From Glomus cerebriforme (Eukaryota; Glomeromycota; Glomeromycetes; Glomerales; Glomeraceae), in NCBI GenBank assembly GCA_003550305.1, contig QKYT01000015.1, forward strand, positions 313,210 to 377,209: a stretch of 64,000 nucleotides of DNA, read 5' to 3'. Under the pieces are notes generated by a model, which was not told where the DNA came from, did no database searches, and saw only the letters and a program-made list of their open reading frames with translations. The position numbers and the translations under genes were made by a program. This document shows positions 49,201 through 61,951 of this stretch, piece by piece; position 1 is the stretch's first letter, and every line of letters starts with the position of its first letter.

Positions 49201-51039
49201 CTTTATCTTCAATATGCCACTTTAACAGCTCAATAATGGATATTACAGTATAATAAGGTAATTAATTTATTAATTACGAGTATAAATACTGGTCCATGTA
49301 GCATACTGATATGATTAATGAAACGACTGATAACCTGTGAGTTGAAGTGACGAGTGCGGGACTGTTTCTTCAGTGCGGGGAACCTTGTGACTTTATTTTC
49401 AAATGTTTAATATCTCAACTATGTGTTGTATGGTAAAACCTCACAATAATTTTTATAGGGTCAATCGTAAGGTCTTCTAACTCTGGAGGAGGAGTTAGAT
49501 ATGTACCTTCCTTACTGATACAAAGGTTTAAATTGGTCAATAGTTTTTTACTAATTATTGGTTGTATGTTATTGGACTGATTGTTTTCTAGCAAAACCAT
49601 TGAGCTTTTATACTCATAATATTCTATTCTTTAATGTAGGTATCTAAGATCGGTAATACTTCAGGATTTACCATAATATATCGAAAAGTAATAATCTGTA
49701 ATTTTAAATGTATATAATTTTTTTTTATTCACTTTGAACATATATAATTTTAATATTTTTTATTTTTCAATATTAAAAAGTGATTATCGGGATCTGTATT
49801 GAAATAAAATACACACAAAAAAATGCACAGAATGGGGTTTGAAACCTTTACTGCTACTTTATAAAATAAACTAATTCGAAATCCGTTTAAATGTAAAATG
49901 TTTAACTCCTGCACTTCAAATCATATTATAAAGAATAAAATGATTTATACCAATCAAACACTAAACTCTACCTTTACATTATCAATAAACTGATAAATAT
50001 GAGAATAATTCATAAATAAGAGCATTTGAAAAGGTAACAATAATAACAATACTTTTATAATTTAACATTATACGAAAGTTGATACGTGTCTTTTATGAAA
50101 TACAAAATCATCCGCCCCAAAAAAAAAATTTCAGGGAACCGAATTCTCCTTTTTTTTTGTTTTTCTGATAATACCTGTTTGTTATTTATTAATATAAATA
50201 TAATACAATTTAATATAATGTAATATTATTTGACAAGAGAGAAGAAAAATGGCTTTTTCACGGGTTAAAACAAACCAAAAAAAAATAATAATAATGTAAA
50301 ATAATATGAGCAATAATTACCCACTTTTTTCTTTTAGGTAAAACTAAAAAAAAAATAAAATAAAATAATTTAAATTAAATTTTAGGATTTTCGAGATCAT
50401 ACATTTATTGAATTTTTGAATGTACGTAACAAAAGGTTGAAGTCCAAGTTCATCTGATGGTAACAAGAGATTTAATATCTCACGGGATTGTAATTTTGTT
50501 ACTGTAAGTTAAATACATATAACTTCATGAAAAAAAAGTATTTCAAATATTTCCATCCTTTTTTTTTTTGTGTAAAAGCCATTTTAAAAATTTAGATTGT
50601 TTTTAATATGAAGGAAATTCTTTTATATTTGGTTTTTCACCAGCATAAATTTTTGTATCGTATCCTTCCAAAAATTTGTAGACATAATGTAATGGTTTAT
50701 TATGAAATAAGTTCGTCTTATTTATGAAATTTATAGATAAATTTTTTCCCACGGTTGAAATATGACAATTTTTTTTTATATAAATTAACTTTTTTATAGT
50801 AATAATTACATAAATATATCGTTCAACAAATATTATTTATTTGATCCTCAGTCCGGCAATTATACAAAGTAATTTACTATAAATGGTTTAACCTAAAAAA
50901 ATTAAATTAAACCAATAAAAATAACAAAATTACATATTTAAAGTACAACATAAATAAACCCATGTGCTCATCGCATGATATGTGAGGATAATTAAAAAAA
51001 TAAACAAATAAATAAGAATGAAAATAAAAACTATAAAAT
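46263..51039. other. Long AT-rich spacer with scattered gene relics
   Basis: 4.8 kb without a supported intact gene. A pyrimidine-rich stretch with repeated CTCTTTCTC and GACTTTAT units lies at 46690-46805. A minus-strand Walker-B-like relic lies near 47101-47150. A minus-strand BTB-like relic lies at 50603-50690. Open frames at 46649-46831, 47172-47618, 48903-49085 and 49415-49600 show no family features. Confidence 0.5.
50603..50690 (-). pseudogene. BTB-domain relic
   Basis: The minus strand reads KFLEGYDTKIYAGEKPNIKE and then FPSY and a stop at 50603-50605. This resembles the YDVIIQAGEEPNVQEIYAHS segment of the intact BTB-TLDc gene at 57145, and nothing flanking extends it. It is a short fragment, so identity is tentative. 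Confidence 0.4.
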
Positions 51040-51950
51040 CTAAGATAAATTGTCTAATTCAATATCTGAATTAACTGCATGCCGCCATTTTATTTCTTCA
51101 TGATATTGTCTTAGAAATTTTTCATTTTTTATTCTTGCCCGTCTGACTCTCTCTAAAAAAGATAATACTCTTGTAATAAATCTTCTACGATTTGGAGCCT
51201 TTTTTCCTAGAGAAGAGCCTTCGGGTCTTTTATCGACCCGTTCAACCAATGGGATTCCAGTAGGCGACATGTACTTTCTTGCAACAGCCCCCTTCAAACT
51301 TCTTTTACAAGATGAACCTCCAATATCAGTTATAAAATCCATAACTAATAAAATTATATTGATATAAATTTAGTATTTTTTTTTTTTTTAAAAAAAAAAA
51401 CGAGTTTATATAATACTATACTCACAACTACATCTATTTCTCCATATATGACAACTCTTGGATTTATTCGTGAAAAAATTCCAATTTGAATTTCATTTGG
51501 TTCTAATCCAATGGATGATTGCCCGATCCGTGTATTTAGTTCTAATCCTTTTCTGAAAAGCTCATCAGTAATTATTGGTTTAAAAGTTATAAACCAAGTT
51601 TGTCCAAAATAAAGTGTATATTGTTTAAAATCTATTTCCGAATCAAAATCAAAAGTACTTGATTTATGACGGGAAATAAATTTATAAGAATTAAAACTCA
51701 ATAACAGATTATTTGGAATACTGAGAGGAGATATATGACTATTTGAATTTAAAGTGATATTCAGCCAAGATGGCTCAGACTCAAGCCAAAAGTAATTATT
51801 ATATAATAAATTAACATTTTGACAATTAGGTATCAATTTATTAATTGTATTTTCGGATGGACTGGTTATTATTATTCCATTTATTTCATTTGGAATTCCG
51901 GTACATATATCCATATTAATTTGTTCAGTTGATCGATATGATGAGAACAT
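51040..51950 (-). CDS. Uncharacterised protein, possibly a truncated family member
   Basis: Two exons (51950-51422, 51344-51040) give 277 residues. The donor GTGA|GTATAG makes the junction DVVV-I-MDFITDIGG, in frame. An upstream ATG near 52064 would add about 38 residues. The N-terminal part (ICTGIPNEINGIIITSPSEN, LLYNNYFWLESEPSWLNITL, YTLYFGQTWFITFKPIITDE) is beta-rich. The segment IFSRINPRVVIYGEIDVVV looks like the entry to a membrane segment, but what follows is a basic tail (RRRFITRVLSFLERVRRARIKNEKF) with no clear helix. A T14A11 homopolymer junction sits in the intron (51376-51400). No family recognised; a decaying or truncated member of an expanded family is possible. Confidence 0.55.
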
Positions 51951-53578
51951 TTTAATAGAAAAGTAAAAGTACGTTTGTTTATATAAAAGAAAATTAGAAA
52001 ATGAAGCAAATGATAATATTTCTTCTCTTAAAATATATTGAAGGATGCTTAAAATTTTTAACATCAACAGAAATATAAATCTTGGTATTATTTATAATTG
52101 CTTATTTGATTGACAAGAAAAAGTAACGAACTATGCAGTACCTGATGACCTGATGATGATTGACATTATGCATGCGCTAATCCTAATATCAACAGGTCTT
52201 CGATTGATATTTTAACGCCTCGTTCAATTATATACAATTATGATAACAATGACATTTGTTTCATAATCAATAATGAAAATTTTCACCTATACTAAAAGAG
52301 CTATCATATGTCAATTTTTATAGTGTCTTTATATCCAATAATTTCCATATCTTAAATTAGAACAATGAAATATTAAACATGAATTTCTATTTATAAATTA
52401 TTTATAAATCATCATTTCATATTGATTCCTATAATAAAAAAAATTCTGGAACCCATCAATTATGGATTTTTAGCATTTGATCTGCTTTATTTTGCAAATC
52501 TCCGCAGTGAAATCAATGTGAAATCAATGTATTGTAATGCATTTATTAACAATAACAATATAAATATATATTTACATACAGTAGGTAAAAAGGGTAATTT
52601 AGTGAATATTATTCGACAATGATCTTGACATTGTGAAAGAATTTTTATTACTAAAAATAAATTTTCACTATAATTAGGTCATCATTGATAAAATGATAAC
52701 TTTTTTTGAATATAATAAAAAAGGAAAAGTTATAAATTTAGTAAAGAAATTTAACTTTAAAAAATCTGATTTAGTCAGGTTTGGGTTTGGGACGTACCAA
52801 TCAATTTTTTTTTTTACGCAATATTAAATATCGTTTCCTTCAGATGGAGACTCGCTAAAAACCATATAATAAGATAAAAATTATTTGACAGTTTTTCATT
52901 AGGGATAGGATTATTTGTGTTAAAGAAAAACCGTTATCAAGAGATTATGAAATTATTAAACTGAATTATTTTTTTATCACGTAAGTACAAAAAAGTAAAT
53001 GTCTTAAAAAAAGAACAAATTTTCTTACCTTAAAATTAAATTTATTTTTTTTAAAAAAAAAAATGTTCAAAAATTAAAAATAGAAAAAAAAATCTAAATC
53101 TATTGAACATATCTCCGTGAGCAAGTTGTGTAACAATTATATAATGATATAACAAATATAACAGCAAAATATGCATATAATTAACATTTGCATAAACAAG
53201 ACAATTACAATACTAAAAGATACCATGTTTAAATTGGAACAAACACGGAATATAAATGGTCTTTATTAAAATAGCTCTGTTCATTTTCTATTTTTATCAA
53301 CAACTAGGATAACAGATCAATAATCCAAGTGTTCTGAATATGAAATCACACTAACCATTACAAACGTCATTGGTCAACAAAATCAGATCAGATCAGACTA
53401 AAATAGAATTGAACGAGATTATTATGTTTTTTATTCAAATATTTTTTAGGTAATTAAATAAAACCATATTTAAATCATATATAAATACAAGTTATTTATT
53501 CTGCTTAAGGTTAAAATACCATCTTTACTCTAATATATAAATTTACACATCTCTACATTTCTACATTAATATATAAAA
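51951..53578. other. AT-rich spacer
   Basis: 1.6 kb; a T8A11 junction at 53045-53063 and a 66-codon open frame at 52422-52622 without recognisable features. No gene supported. Confidence 0.45.
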
Positions 53579-54780
53579 ATGCATTATCATTTGAATAGTG
53601 AAATAATCAGAATTATTTTTGCTGTATTGTTTTTAATTCAAATGGGTTTTTTCTTTGGTTCAATAATCGCAACCATGCCATTAAAATATTTTGAATCTAC
53701 ATTGATTATAGTATTTCTTGGACTATTGGCAGGGGGGACATACACAGTAAGTTCTCTTTTTTTTTTTTTATTAAAATTTTTTATTTCATATATTATACTA
53801 AAATTCTATTTAATTTCATATAGATATTATGTAAATCAATACCTAATTTATTGGCATTTTGCAATGCCAATGTTGCGTCCCTCCTATTTGTCAAGGATGT
53901 GGTAAATTTGCATATACCACATAAAATACCCATCCCAATCGAGATTATAACCATTATGAAAATTAACATGTATATAATGATTGGGATGGTTATTTTTTAT
54001 TAATAATCATCTGTGTAAAAAAGTAAGTTAAAAATAATTTCTAAGAAAATTCAAACCTCAATTTTTTTTTAACTATATACTATATATTTAGATATTGGAA
54101 ATATACCACCACTTTTCGAGGTATAATTCCAATTCCAGGTGATTTAATGAGTAAGTATTAATTATAATAATTTTTATTAGTTTAATTATTCTACAAGTAT
54201 TTATTTTAAATTTTTTGTTAAATTTTTAGTATGTTATAATATATATGAATGCTACAAATTCATAATATTTGTAGCTATATTCTATTATTATTGTGTTGCA
54301 ATACTCAATAATAATGGAAAAATATATATTCTTCTGTTTATACCAATTATTTTTGGTTCACTTTAATTGTAAGTATATTTATAAATTTAACCTTACTATA
54401 TATATAAGATTTACTAATTTTTATTTATTTATTTTAGATTAAAAGGGAACCGAATATTTTAATTTATTTAATCTATGGCATTCTTAACCAGTTTCTAGCA
54501 TTAATATTATTAATTGTACTATTTATTAATACAACATATTGCCATATGAATTTTGGAAATGACTTCTCATTTTATCGTAAGTATTTGATATTTAGTTTTA
54601 TTTTGTTTTTCAAAATTTGATAATTATTCATTCAAAATATATTCAATTTTTTTAGTGAAATTTCATATTATTGAAGAAAAATATAATTCAATGATGGTAA
54701 TGATTATGAAGAAGTGGAAGCTGAAAAATTTACTAAAAACTAAAGGGATATTGTTTAAATCATATAAGTTATATTTATAA
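53579..54780 (+). pseudogene. Decaying multi-span membrane protein gene
   Basis: Exon-like blocks in a plausible order: 53579-53746 (two hydrophobic helices, IIFAVLFLIQMGFFFGSII and ESTLIIVFLGLLAGGTYT), 53824 onward (ILCKSIPNLLAFCNANVASL, then stops after MIGMVIFY), about 54092-54151 (YWKYTTTFRGIIPIPGDLM), about 54231-54367 (FIIFVAIFYYYCVAILNNNG, stop TAA just before a GTAAGT donor), and 54439-54577 (LIYGILNQFLALILLIVLF). Introns have good GTAAGT sites, but at least two in-frame stops interrupt the assembled reading. It could instead be two short genes. An 11-bp inverted repeat (53930-53940 with 53979-53989) lies in the second block. Family not recognised. Confidence 0.45.
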
Positions 54781-57144
54781 AACAATTATTCGTCGTTAGA
54801 AAATTTCTTTTTTTTTTTGAAAAAAAAAATTATAGTTTTATTCCATTTTTCCCTTTTTTTACTATAAATTCATAATTTATTAAATTTTACATTACATATA
54901 AATTTTGCAGTATAAATAGTGGTGGGCACATGTTTATTTATTAACTAGATCAATACGAATTAAATTAATAGCAACTTGATATTGTCTGGTGCAATAAAAC
55001 TATTTTCTTTTATAAATTTTTATAAATTCTTGATTTATTTTATAAAAACAATATAAGATGCGATAAATCATGTCGTCTTCAAATAAATATTACAAGGTTA
55101 TAAAATAAATGCACTTTCAACAACTACACCATATTTGATTGCTAAAAACTAAAGAGATAATATCTATATATCGAATTGGATTCCCATATGCATGATAGAT
55201 AATTATTAAGAACAATGAAAGCAAGAAAAAGGAACGGAATATACATAATATCAATCATAAATAAATATCAAAATAAACTAATAAAGTATGTTATTATTAA
55301 AGGGAGGAAGGAATTATTCCAATTATTTTTAAACTCGATATATGAACTGTTGAATTGATAAACTGAAGGAAAATCAACTACGCTCATATAAATAAAATCC
55401 ATTTAAAAAATTTTCACCATGAACAGAATGAATTGGTGAACGTCAAAGGCAGTAAGGAATTATCAAATCACCATTATATTCAACCTCAATATGTTTAATC
55501 ACTTCAAGTATTTCATTCATCGCTTTCGTTAACTCTATAAAATTTCAAAATAACAATGGTTCAATACATACATTAGTATATACCTATTCGGCTTCCTGAT
55601 CCTCTTTTTAATAGCTCCGCCACTCAACAAAACATATATATCTATGTTGTAATTATACTTAGCATGGGTAATATAATATTTCGCTCAAAATTAGAATGAT
55701 CAGCTTTATTAAATCTTATGTAGTCCTCCTTTCTTTAAATGATATCTCGAGATAAGATCTTTGCAAAATCTTAATTGTTTCACTAATGATTTTAATAGTG
55801 GTAGAATATACTAAACAAATCAAGATTTAAATTGTAGAATCCTATCCATAAATGATTATCTTATTGATTTTTTAAAAGAAAGTATTAATTTAAATGAATG
55901 ATTAAAAAATGGCTGTAACATATCAATCGTCTTCAAAACGAATAATGATATCATTTGTTTCTAAAGTGATGTCCCGGAACCGGGTTTAAACGAATCAAAT
56001 CGGGCCCAACCCGTTTCAGTCAACATGTGCACATCCGAATTATGAAATTTTCCTGTGTAATTACCGTAATTCAGGCTACTGTCAATAATTACAATTTAGA
56101 AATTTTGATTAGATCGTTGAGACATTATGATTAGATCGTGAGAAATTATTGAGAAACCTAATAAATGCTACAATATTAATAATCACGTGATTTTGGAAAA
56201 AGTTAATTAGAAAATTTTCGTAATTTTCGAGCCAGCACCATGAATTTGGCCCGAATTATGTCCTTATTTGGAAATTTTCATGACTCTGGTCGGGATTATA
56301 ATTCTGGCCATCGGTTACGCGGTTCGGTTCCTACAGTACCTCTAGATCATACATTAATTTTCAATTAAATTCTCTATACTCGGCAATGTAATTATTTCCT
56401 AAATTGTCAATAATTGTGAAAATTTTCACTTCAATGACTTTGTAATTACTTCAATTTAGTAAACCCACTAACAGATAATAAATATATAGTTAGTTCAATT
56501 ATTGGAAGGTTAGTTAGTGGTTTAATTTTAATGGGGGTTGTTACCTTTTAGTACAAATATAAAGTTACAATAACATTTCAAATCATGATAAAAAAAATTC
56601 AAATTAAATTCAAGAACACAATATATTAAAAGAAGAGACATTTTATACTGGTTTATATTAATCAGCAAAGAACAGCACAAACCTTTGAAAATAGAGATAA
56701 TATTTCAAATCCTGGAATATCAAATAATGCATTTTATTATAATAATGGTGATTGGGTATTGCTAAATATCACCACCATTCATCGTCAACAATTCACCAAA
56801 ATTTTTTTTAATCTTCATAGGATCGCTACCATTAAAATATGGTCCAATTTTTTTTTGATTGGCCGATATGAGAAAATTTTTTAATATTCTTAATCTACGG
56901 ATGCATCAAAGGGACAAAAATTGTTGAATAATTCTTTTTAAATAGTTTGAAATTTGTTATGATAATTTCAATTTGCAACTTATAAACTCCGTTACCCATA
57001 AATAAATATTCATTCAAAAACGGAGTTCGGAGTTGGCAGATTATTACATTTTTGGCTAAATTAAATGAAATCATTGCTATAAAAAAAATGATTTTTTAAC
57101 CTTAATTCTTTTTTTTTTAAAAAAAAAAAAATAATAAATTTGAA
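54781..57144. other. AT-rich spacer with probable hAT remnant
   Basis: 2.4 kb upstream of the BTB-TLDc gene. It contains a probable hAT-like element (54917-56036), a GC-richer block at 55965-56345 with CCCGGAACCGGG, CACGTG at 56184-56189 and a T10A13 junction ending 14 bp before the next ATG. No gene supported. Confidence 0.45.
54917..56036. mobile_element. Probable degenerate hAT-like DNA transposon remnant
   Basis: The left end TAGTGGTGGGCACATGTTTA and the reverse complement of the right end (GGATGTGCACATGTTGACTG, then AAACGGGTTGGGCCCGATTT) form imperfect terminal inverted repeats. GTGGTGGGCA-type termini with internal ACCCG/GGGCCC are typical of hAT elements. The interior has no recognisable transposase, and a clear 8-bp target duplication is not visible. 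Confidence 0.35.
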
Positions 57145-58619
57145 ATGGAAACAAAATTTTGGCCGGAACTCATGAAAGGTCTTGAACAACTTTTCGAAAA
57201 GAAAGAAAATTATGATGTCATTATACAAGCGGGTGAAGAACCAAACGTACAAGAAATTTATGCTCATTCTCTCATTCTCTGCTGTCAATCAAATTATTTT
57301 CGAACTAATTTGAAGGAAAAGAAGGATGGAAAGTTCATTCTTAAGAAATCTAATATTCCTCCTCAAATTTTTGAAAATATTCTTAGGTATTTTATTTTAT
57401 TTTTATATCTTAATAAATTATCTAAACTTATACAAAAATTAAACTAATTCGATATCCTATTTATAGATTTTTATATTGTGGTAAAATCAATTTAAATGTT
57501 GAAAGTGTATCAGATATTTTGACTTTATTGACAACAGCAAATGAATTTGAATTACATTCACTTGTTAATTATATTCAAGAGTTTTTAATTGATAATCAAA
57601 AAGAGTTTATTCAAAATAATGCGACTAAATTTCTTGAAAATATTTTTCAATGTGAAACATTTGAACTTATACGAAATTATTGTTTAAAAATTATTTGTGA
57701 AACTCCAGATGTATTATTTGAAAAAAATACTTTTTTAAAACTATCATCACAAATGATTGAATTCATTCTCAAACAAGAAAATCTTGCATTAGAAGAAATT
57801 GAAGTTTGGAATAACTTGATTAAATGGACATATGCTCAACATCCTAATATAAATCATGATCCATCAAAATGGACCAAGGATGATATTGAAATAATGAAAC
57901 GAACTACTCATAGATTGATTCCATTGATTAGATTTCAAGACATTTCTTCTGATGATTATTATGAGAAAGTGTTTCCTTATGAAGATTTGTTATCAAAAGA
58001 AATAAAAGGCGAAATTATGCAATTTTATTTAGTATCTAAATCAACAAAAGCCATTAATTTATTACCATCAAGATCAAATAAGTTTAAACAATTAGAATAT
58101 GATTCAGTTATAATTAAATCTAACCATTTTGCTATTTTTGCTAGTTGGGTCGAAAAGAAAAATGATTCTTATTATAATATAAGAAGTATTCCTTATAGCT
58201 TCGATTTACTTTATCGTGCTAGTAGGGATGGTAATACAGCATTTCATCAAAAATGTGATAATCAAGGACCTACAATAGTTATTGCAAAAATTACAAATTC
58301 AGAACAAATAGTTGGAGGATATAATCCACTTCAATGGAATCAAATTCCGAATTATTATAGATCAACAAAAGATAGTTTTATATTCTCATTTAAAGATAGA
58401 AATAACCTCAAAACTGCAATAGTTAGTTATCCTAATGATAATGGTTATCAACATTCTATATGTTGTCTATTAGGTTATGGACCAATATTTGGTAGTGGAC
58501 ATGATTTACTTTGTCAACTAAATGGTACTTGGACAAGTAATCCAATTACTTATCAAAATGTTGATATACCATATAGATTTAACGTAGACGATTATGAAGT
58601 ATTTCAAATTAAAAAATAA
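57145..58619 (+). CDS. BTB-BACK-TLDc domain protein
   Basis: Two exons (57145-57386, 57467-58619) give 464 residues. The BTB domain occupies about residues 1-100 (LFEKKENYDVIIQAGEEPNV, IYAHSLILCCQSNYFRTNL, PPQIFENILRFLYCGKINL), BACK about 105-230 (ATKFLENIFQCETFELIRNY, IEVWNNLIKWTYAQHP, RTTHRLIPLIRFQDISSDDY), and TLDc about 270-464 (FDLLYRASRDGNTAFHQKCD, PTIVIAKITNSEQIVGGYNP, KDSFIFSFKDRNN, GYGPIFGSGHDLLC, DYEVFQI). BTB-BACK modules usually bind Cul3 as substrate adaptors; TLDc domains are linked to oxidative stress and V-ATPase. This architecture is greatly expanded in Glomeromycotina. The start codon is the first in frame, just after a T10A13 tract. Confidence 0.92.
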
Positions 58620-60849
58620 ACGATTTCACATATTTAATTATAAAACTAAAGTTTAAATAGCTAATTTGTAGTTTTACAAATTTAAAAAATATCATTGGTT
58701 TATTTATATTTTAATAAAACAAAATACTTTATTTGAAAGTTACTTTTCTCATCTTTTGTGAATTACTTCAGTATTATTCCAGATTTAAAAACTATTTTTT
58801 AAAAAGAAAAAATTACTTGCTACGATCTATACCAATGTACTATTTCTTCTGACATAAACATTTACAATATAATATATATTCATATACTGTACTTAAATAA
58901 ACAAAATCTTTTTTTTTTGTATCAACAGATACAATATATAAATATATAATACAAAAGCAAATATAACTAATTTAGCGTATTTTTATTTTATTAATAACAT
59001 TGAAAATTTTAGATTAAGGCAGAAATATTAGAATGGATGAAACTTATCACTAATTTTTTTACATCGTACCACATTTTCAAGAAATATCTCGAATTTTTTA
59101 TATCCATGTTCAATCCTAGAAAATTTGAATTTATTTAATAGAGATGGGTCGTATATTAAAAAAGCTACGTGATAATACTGTAACAACTTCTTTCAGAAAA
59201 AAAAAATAATCCTTTCTTTTCACATTTATTGTTTATCTTGTATCCTGGGCTAAAGATTGTTGAATATTATGAAGAAAATATAACAGATGTAATTTCCTTA
59301 TAAACTGACTAGCCTTCTTGATACTTTAAAATTTTGTAGAAGAAATACGTTATTACCGTACATACTATTCGAAAGTTCACATACAGTATTTCTAGATTTA
59401 GAATATTATTAATATTATTTTTCACAATTACAAGATATGAACTATTAATAAAATTCTTAGAAAGCAAAATTTGTAGACGTGTGGCGATATATTGTTGAAC
59501 GATAAAGTAGTGGAGATGATTGTAAAAATATTTGAAAAAATTAAAATCATTTTTTATAAGTTGGACGAATCGTATACCAAATATAGCAGAAGCTCGAATT
59601 TCACAATTGACACCTGAACGTGAATTTGGTAAGTATCCTAGAAGCTAAATTGGCCTAACGAAAAAAAGTTTTTAATGGGTTTTAATGTTTTAATGATACA
59701 TTTCTATAAAAAATTATATGATAAAAGAATATAATTTGTTATATATCATATTTAATATTAAATATTACTTGACAATATATATTTATTTGTTAATCCAAAT
59801 GGATACTCAGAGATTATTGCCAATTATTTTTTTTTTCAAAATCGATTTAAGGTCGAAACCTTTTATTTAAATCGTTATTCGGAGAAGATTATATAAGATA
59901 ATATTTGTGTAAATTGCGTGAAACCCGAGGATTTTACAAAAATAAAATGTTACAAATAAATAACAAAGTAATTTAATTTTAATTGTTTGTTTATTTATTA
60001 AAAGTTAATTTTGAGAGTATTCCACATTTTAAACCAATTACTTCATTTGTAAAATTTTGAGAAAAGAATTGACCAACATTAAATTTGTGTTAGTTCATTA
60101 TCTTATTGATATAATCATTTTTAAAAAGAACCATTAGGTTCATCAAAAAGATTAGATTTCTGTTTATAATTTGCTTTGAGTAGTCATTATCGACAGTATC
60201 GACTAACCGACTATTAATAAAGCTAATAGGATGAAGCCAATTAGGTTTTTAAATTTTATAAAGTAGATAAGGAAGATTACTTGTCACGATAGTACATAAT
60301 ATAACCAATTTTTTTATATTAATCACTCAATGATATCGTGATATTTAATGCAGTGATATTTAATTCGTCACATATACAAATTTGGTAAATGCAATCATTG
60401 AGTACACTAAAAACCACGAATTACATTATATAATATAAATTTTTAACTTTATTAAACCAACAAAATTTTTTTTATATTGAACAACCAATATGAAAGATTC
60501 TATAAATAATAATATTTAAATTTCCATTTTAAGGATTTTGTATTATATTATGAGACATGCAGGGTAAATTACTTTTTAACATATTAAGGCATCATTTAAT
60601 TATGCATTTTTTTGTAGCACCTTGTAAATAAAATATATAAATTACATGAATTCGTCGTGTTTGACATTTTTTCTTCTTTTATTTACACATACTCTCCCTT
60701 TAGTTGATCTGGTTCTTGCTTTCTAACATTCCTTAATAATATACATTTTTTTTTATTACATTCTTCTAGAATTTTTTTTTTTACTTCTAAAAGACTTCTA
60801 TAATTAGAAAAAAGTATATATATATATATATATACAGTATATAATTATC
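58620..60849. other. AT-rich spacer
   Basis: 2.2 kb. One exon-like stretch at about 59555-59627 reads WTNRIPNIAEARISQLTPER before a GTAAGT-type donor, but I see no partner exon or family. A TA microsatellite (60814-60839) ends about 10 bp before the next ATG and may act as the TATA region of that gene. Confidence 0.45.
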
Positions 60850-61951
60850 ATGTTACCAAATACTCAAATAAATAAACGTGCTCTTGCACTTGTGGCTCTT
60901 CTAGTTATAACGGTTGTGGTTAAATCATCTTTAGCATCACCAACAACCCAAAATTCTAGGTCTATAAATTTACATAGAAGGCAAGCACCTAATCAACCAC
61001 CAGCAGGCGACCCTCCAAAGGATACCGGTGCCGTCAAGGATAAAGCACCAGTAAAAGTACCTGATCCAGTTTCACAACCTGCTGCTCCTGCTCCTGCTCC
61101 ACCACAACCAAAAGATGCTAATAAAACTCCGTAAGCATATATCTCTCTTTCTTCATTTTCACGTGGAAAAGTTTGCTAAAAAAAAAAAAATTTTATTCTT
61201 TAATTTCAGTCCTGATAATACACCACCAGCAAAAGATCCAAAAACACCTGATGCTACAAACCCTGATCCTACAAACCCTGATCCAACTACTGGTAAAGGT
61301 CCTACTAATCCTCCTCCAGGAGGAGATCCTGCTCCAGGAGGAAACCCCCCACCAGGAAATCCTACCCCAGGAGGAACCCCCCCACCAGGAAATCCCGCTC
61401 CAGGAGGAAACCCCCCACCAGGAATTCCCGCCCCAGGAGGAAACCCCCCACCAGGAAATCCCGCTCCGGGAGATCCCCAAACTCCTCCTCCAACGAATCC
61501 ACCTCCAGCGAATCCAGATCCAGCTAAAGCAGGAAATCCCCCTCCTCCAGCAAATCCAGATCCTGTTAAAACAGTAAATCCCCCACCTCAAGCAAATCCA
61601 GCACCTGTTAATGCCCCAACAGATGCTCCAAAAACCCCAGCACCAAATGCTACTCCTTCCCCACTTTCAACAGTATTTGCAGTTAATACAGCATCAACAG
61701 GAAATGGAAAATTAAAAACATTAACAAGTGTAATTCCTGAATCATCGACGATGGTTACAAAAACTTTAGGTGACGGACAAACAACTGTTGTTCAAGAAAA
61801 TGTTCCCGCAAAAACAGTTGTTGTTGTAACAGATGCACCTGCTGCTGATGGATTGGATAGTTCCACAAATTCTTTAATTGAATATAAAAGTATTATAACT
61901 ATAGTTTTAGGTTTGATTATTTCAGCATTTGTTAGCTTGATCTCTCTATAA
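60850..61951 (+). CDS. Secreted proline-rich, GPI-anchor-like cell-surface protein
   Basis: Two exons (60850-61130, 61210-61951) give 340 residues. The N-terminus is a signal peptide (RALALVALLVITVVVKSSLA). A dibasic site (LHRRQ, about residue 42) is typical of Kex2 processing. The body is Pro/Gly/Asn/Asp-rich with tandem PAPGGNPPPGN-type units and then TNPPPANPDPAK-type repeats. The C-terminus has a Ser/Thr-rich stretch, a small-residue candidate omega site (DSSTNS), a short spacer and a hydrophobic tail (SIITIVLGLIISAFVSLISL), as in GPI-anchored wall proteins. A structural wall or surface role at the hyphal exterior is inference. The antisense strand and the +1 frame stay open over the repeat, which is a composition effect. 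Confidence 0.85.
61310..61480 (+). repeat. Tandem 30-bp coding repeat (Pro/Gly decapeptide)
   Basis: About five near-identical units encode GG(D/N/T)PPPGN(P/I)(A/T)P-like decapeptides. The nucleotide core CCAGGAGGAAACCCCCCACC recurs nearly unchanged, suggesting recent slippage or unequal exchange. It is markedly GC-rich against the surrounding DNA. Confidence 0.85.

Noticed and set aside
49415..49600. 61-codon minus-strand open frame
   Set aside because: No motif, no splice partners, and AT-rich surroundings make it indistinguishable from chance.
61173..61591. Open frames overlapping the proline-rich gene on both strands (134 aa sense, 132 aa antisense)
   Set aside because: They are by-products of the GC-rich 30-bp repeat; only the main frame has a signal peptide and GPI-like tail.
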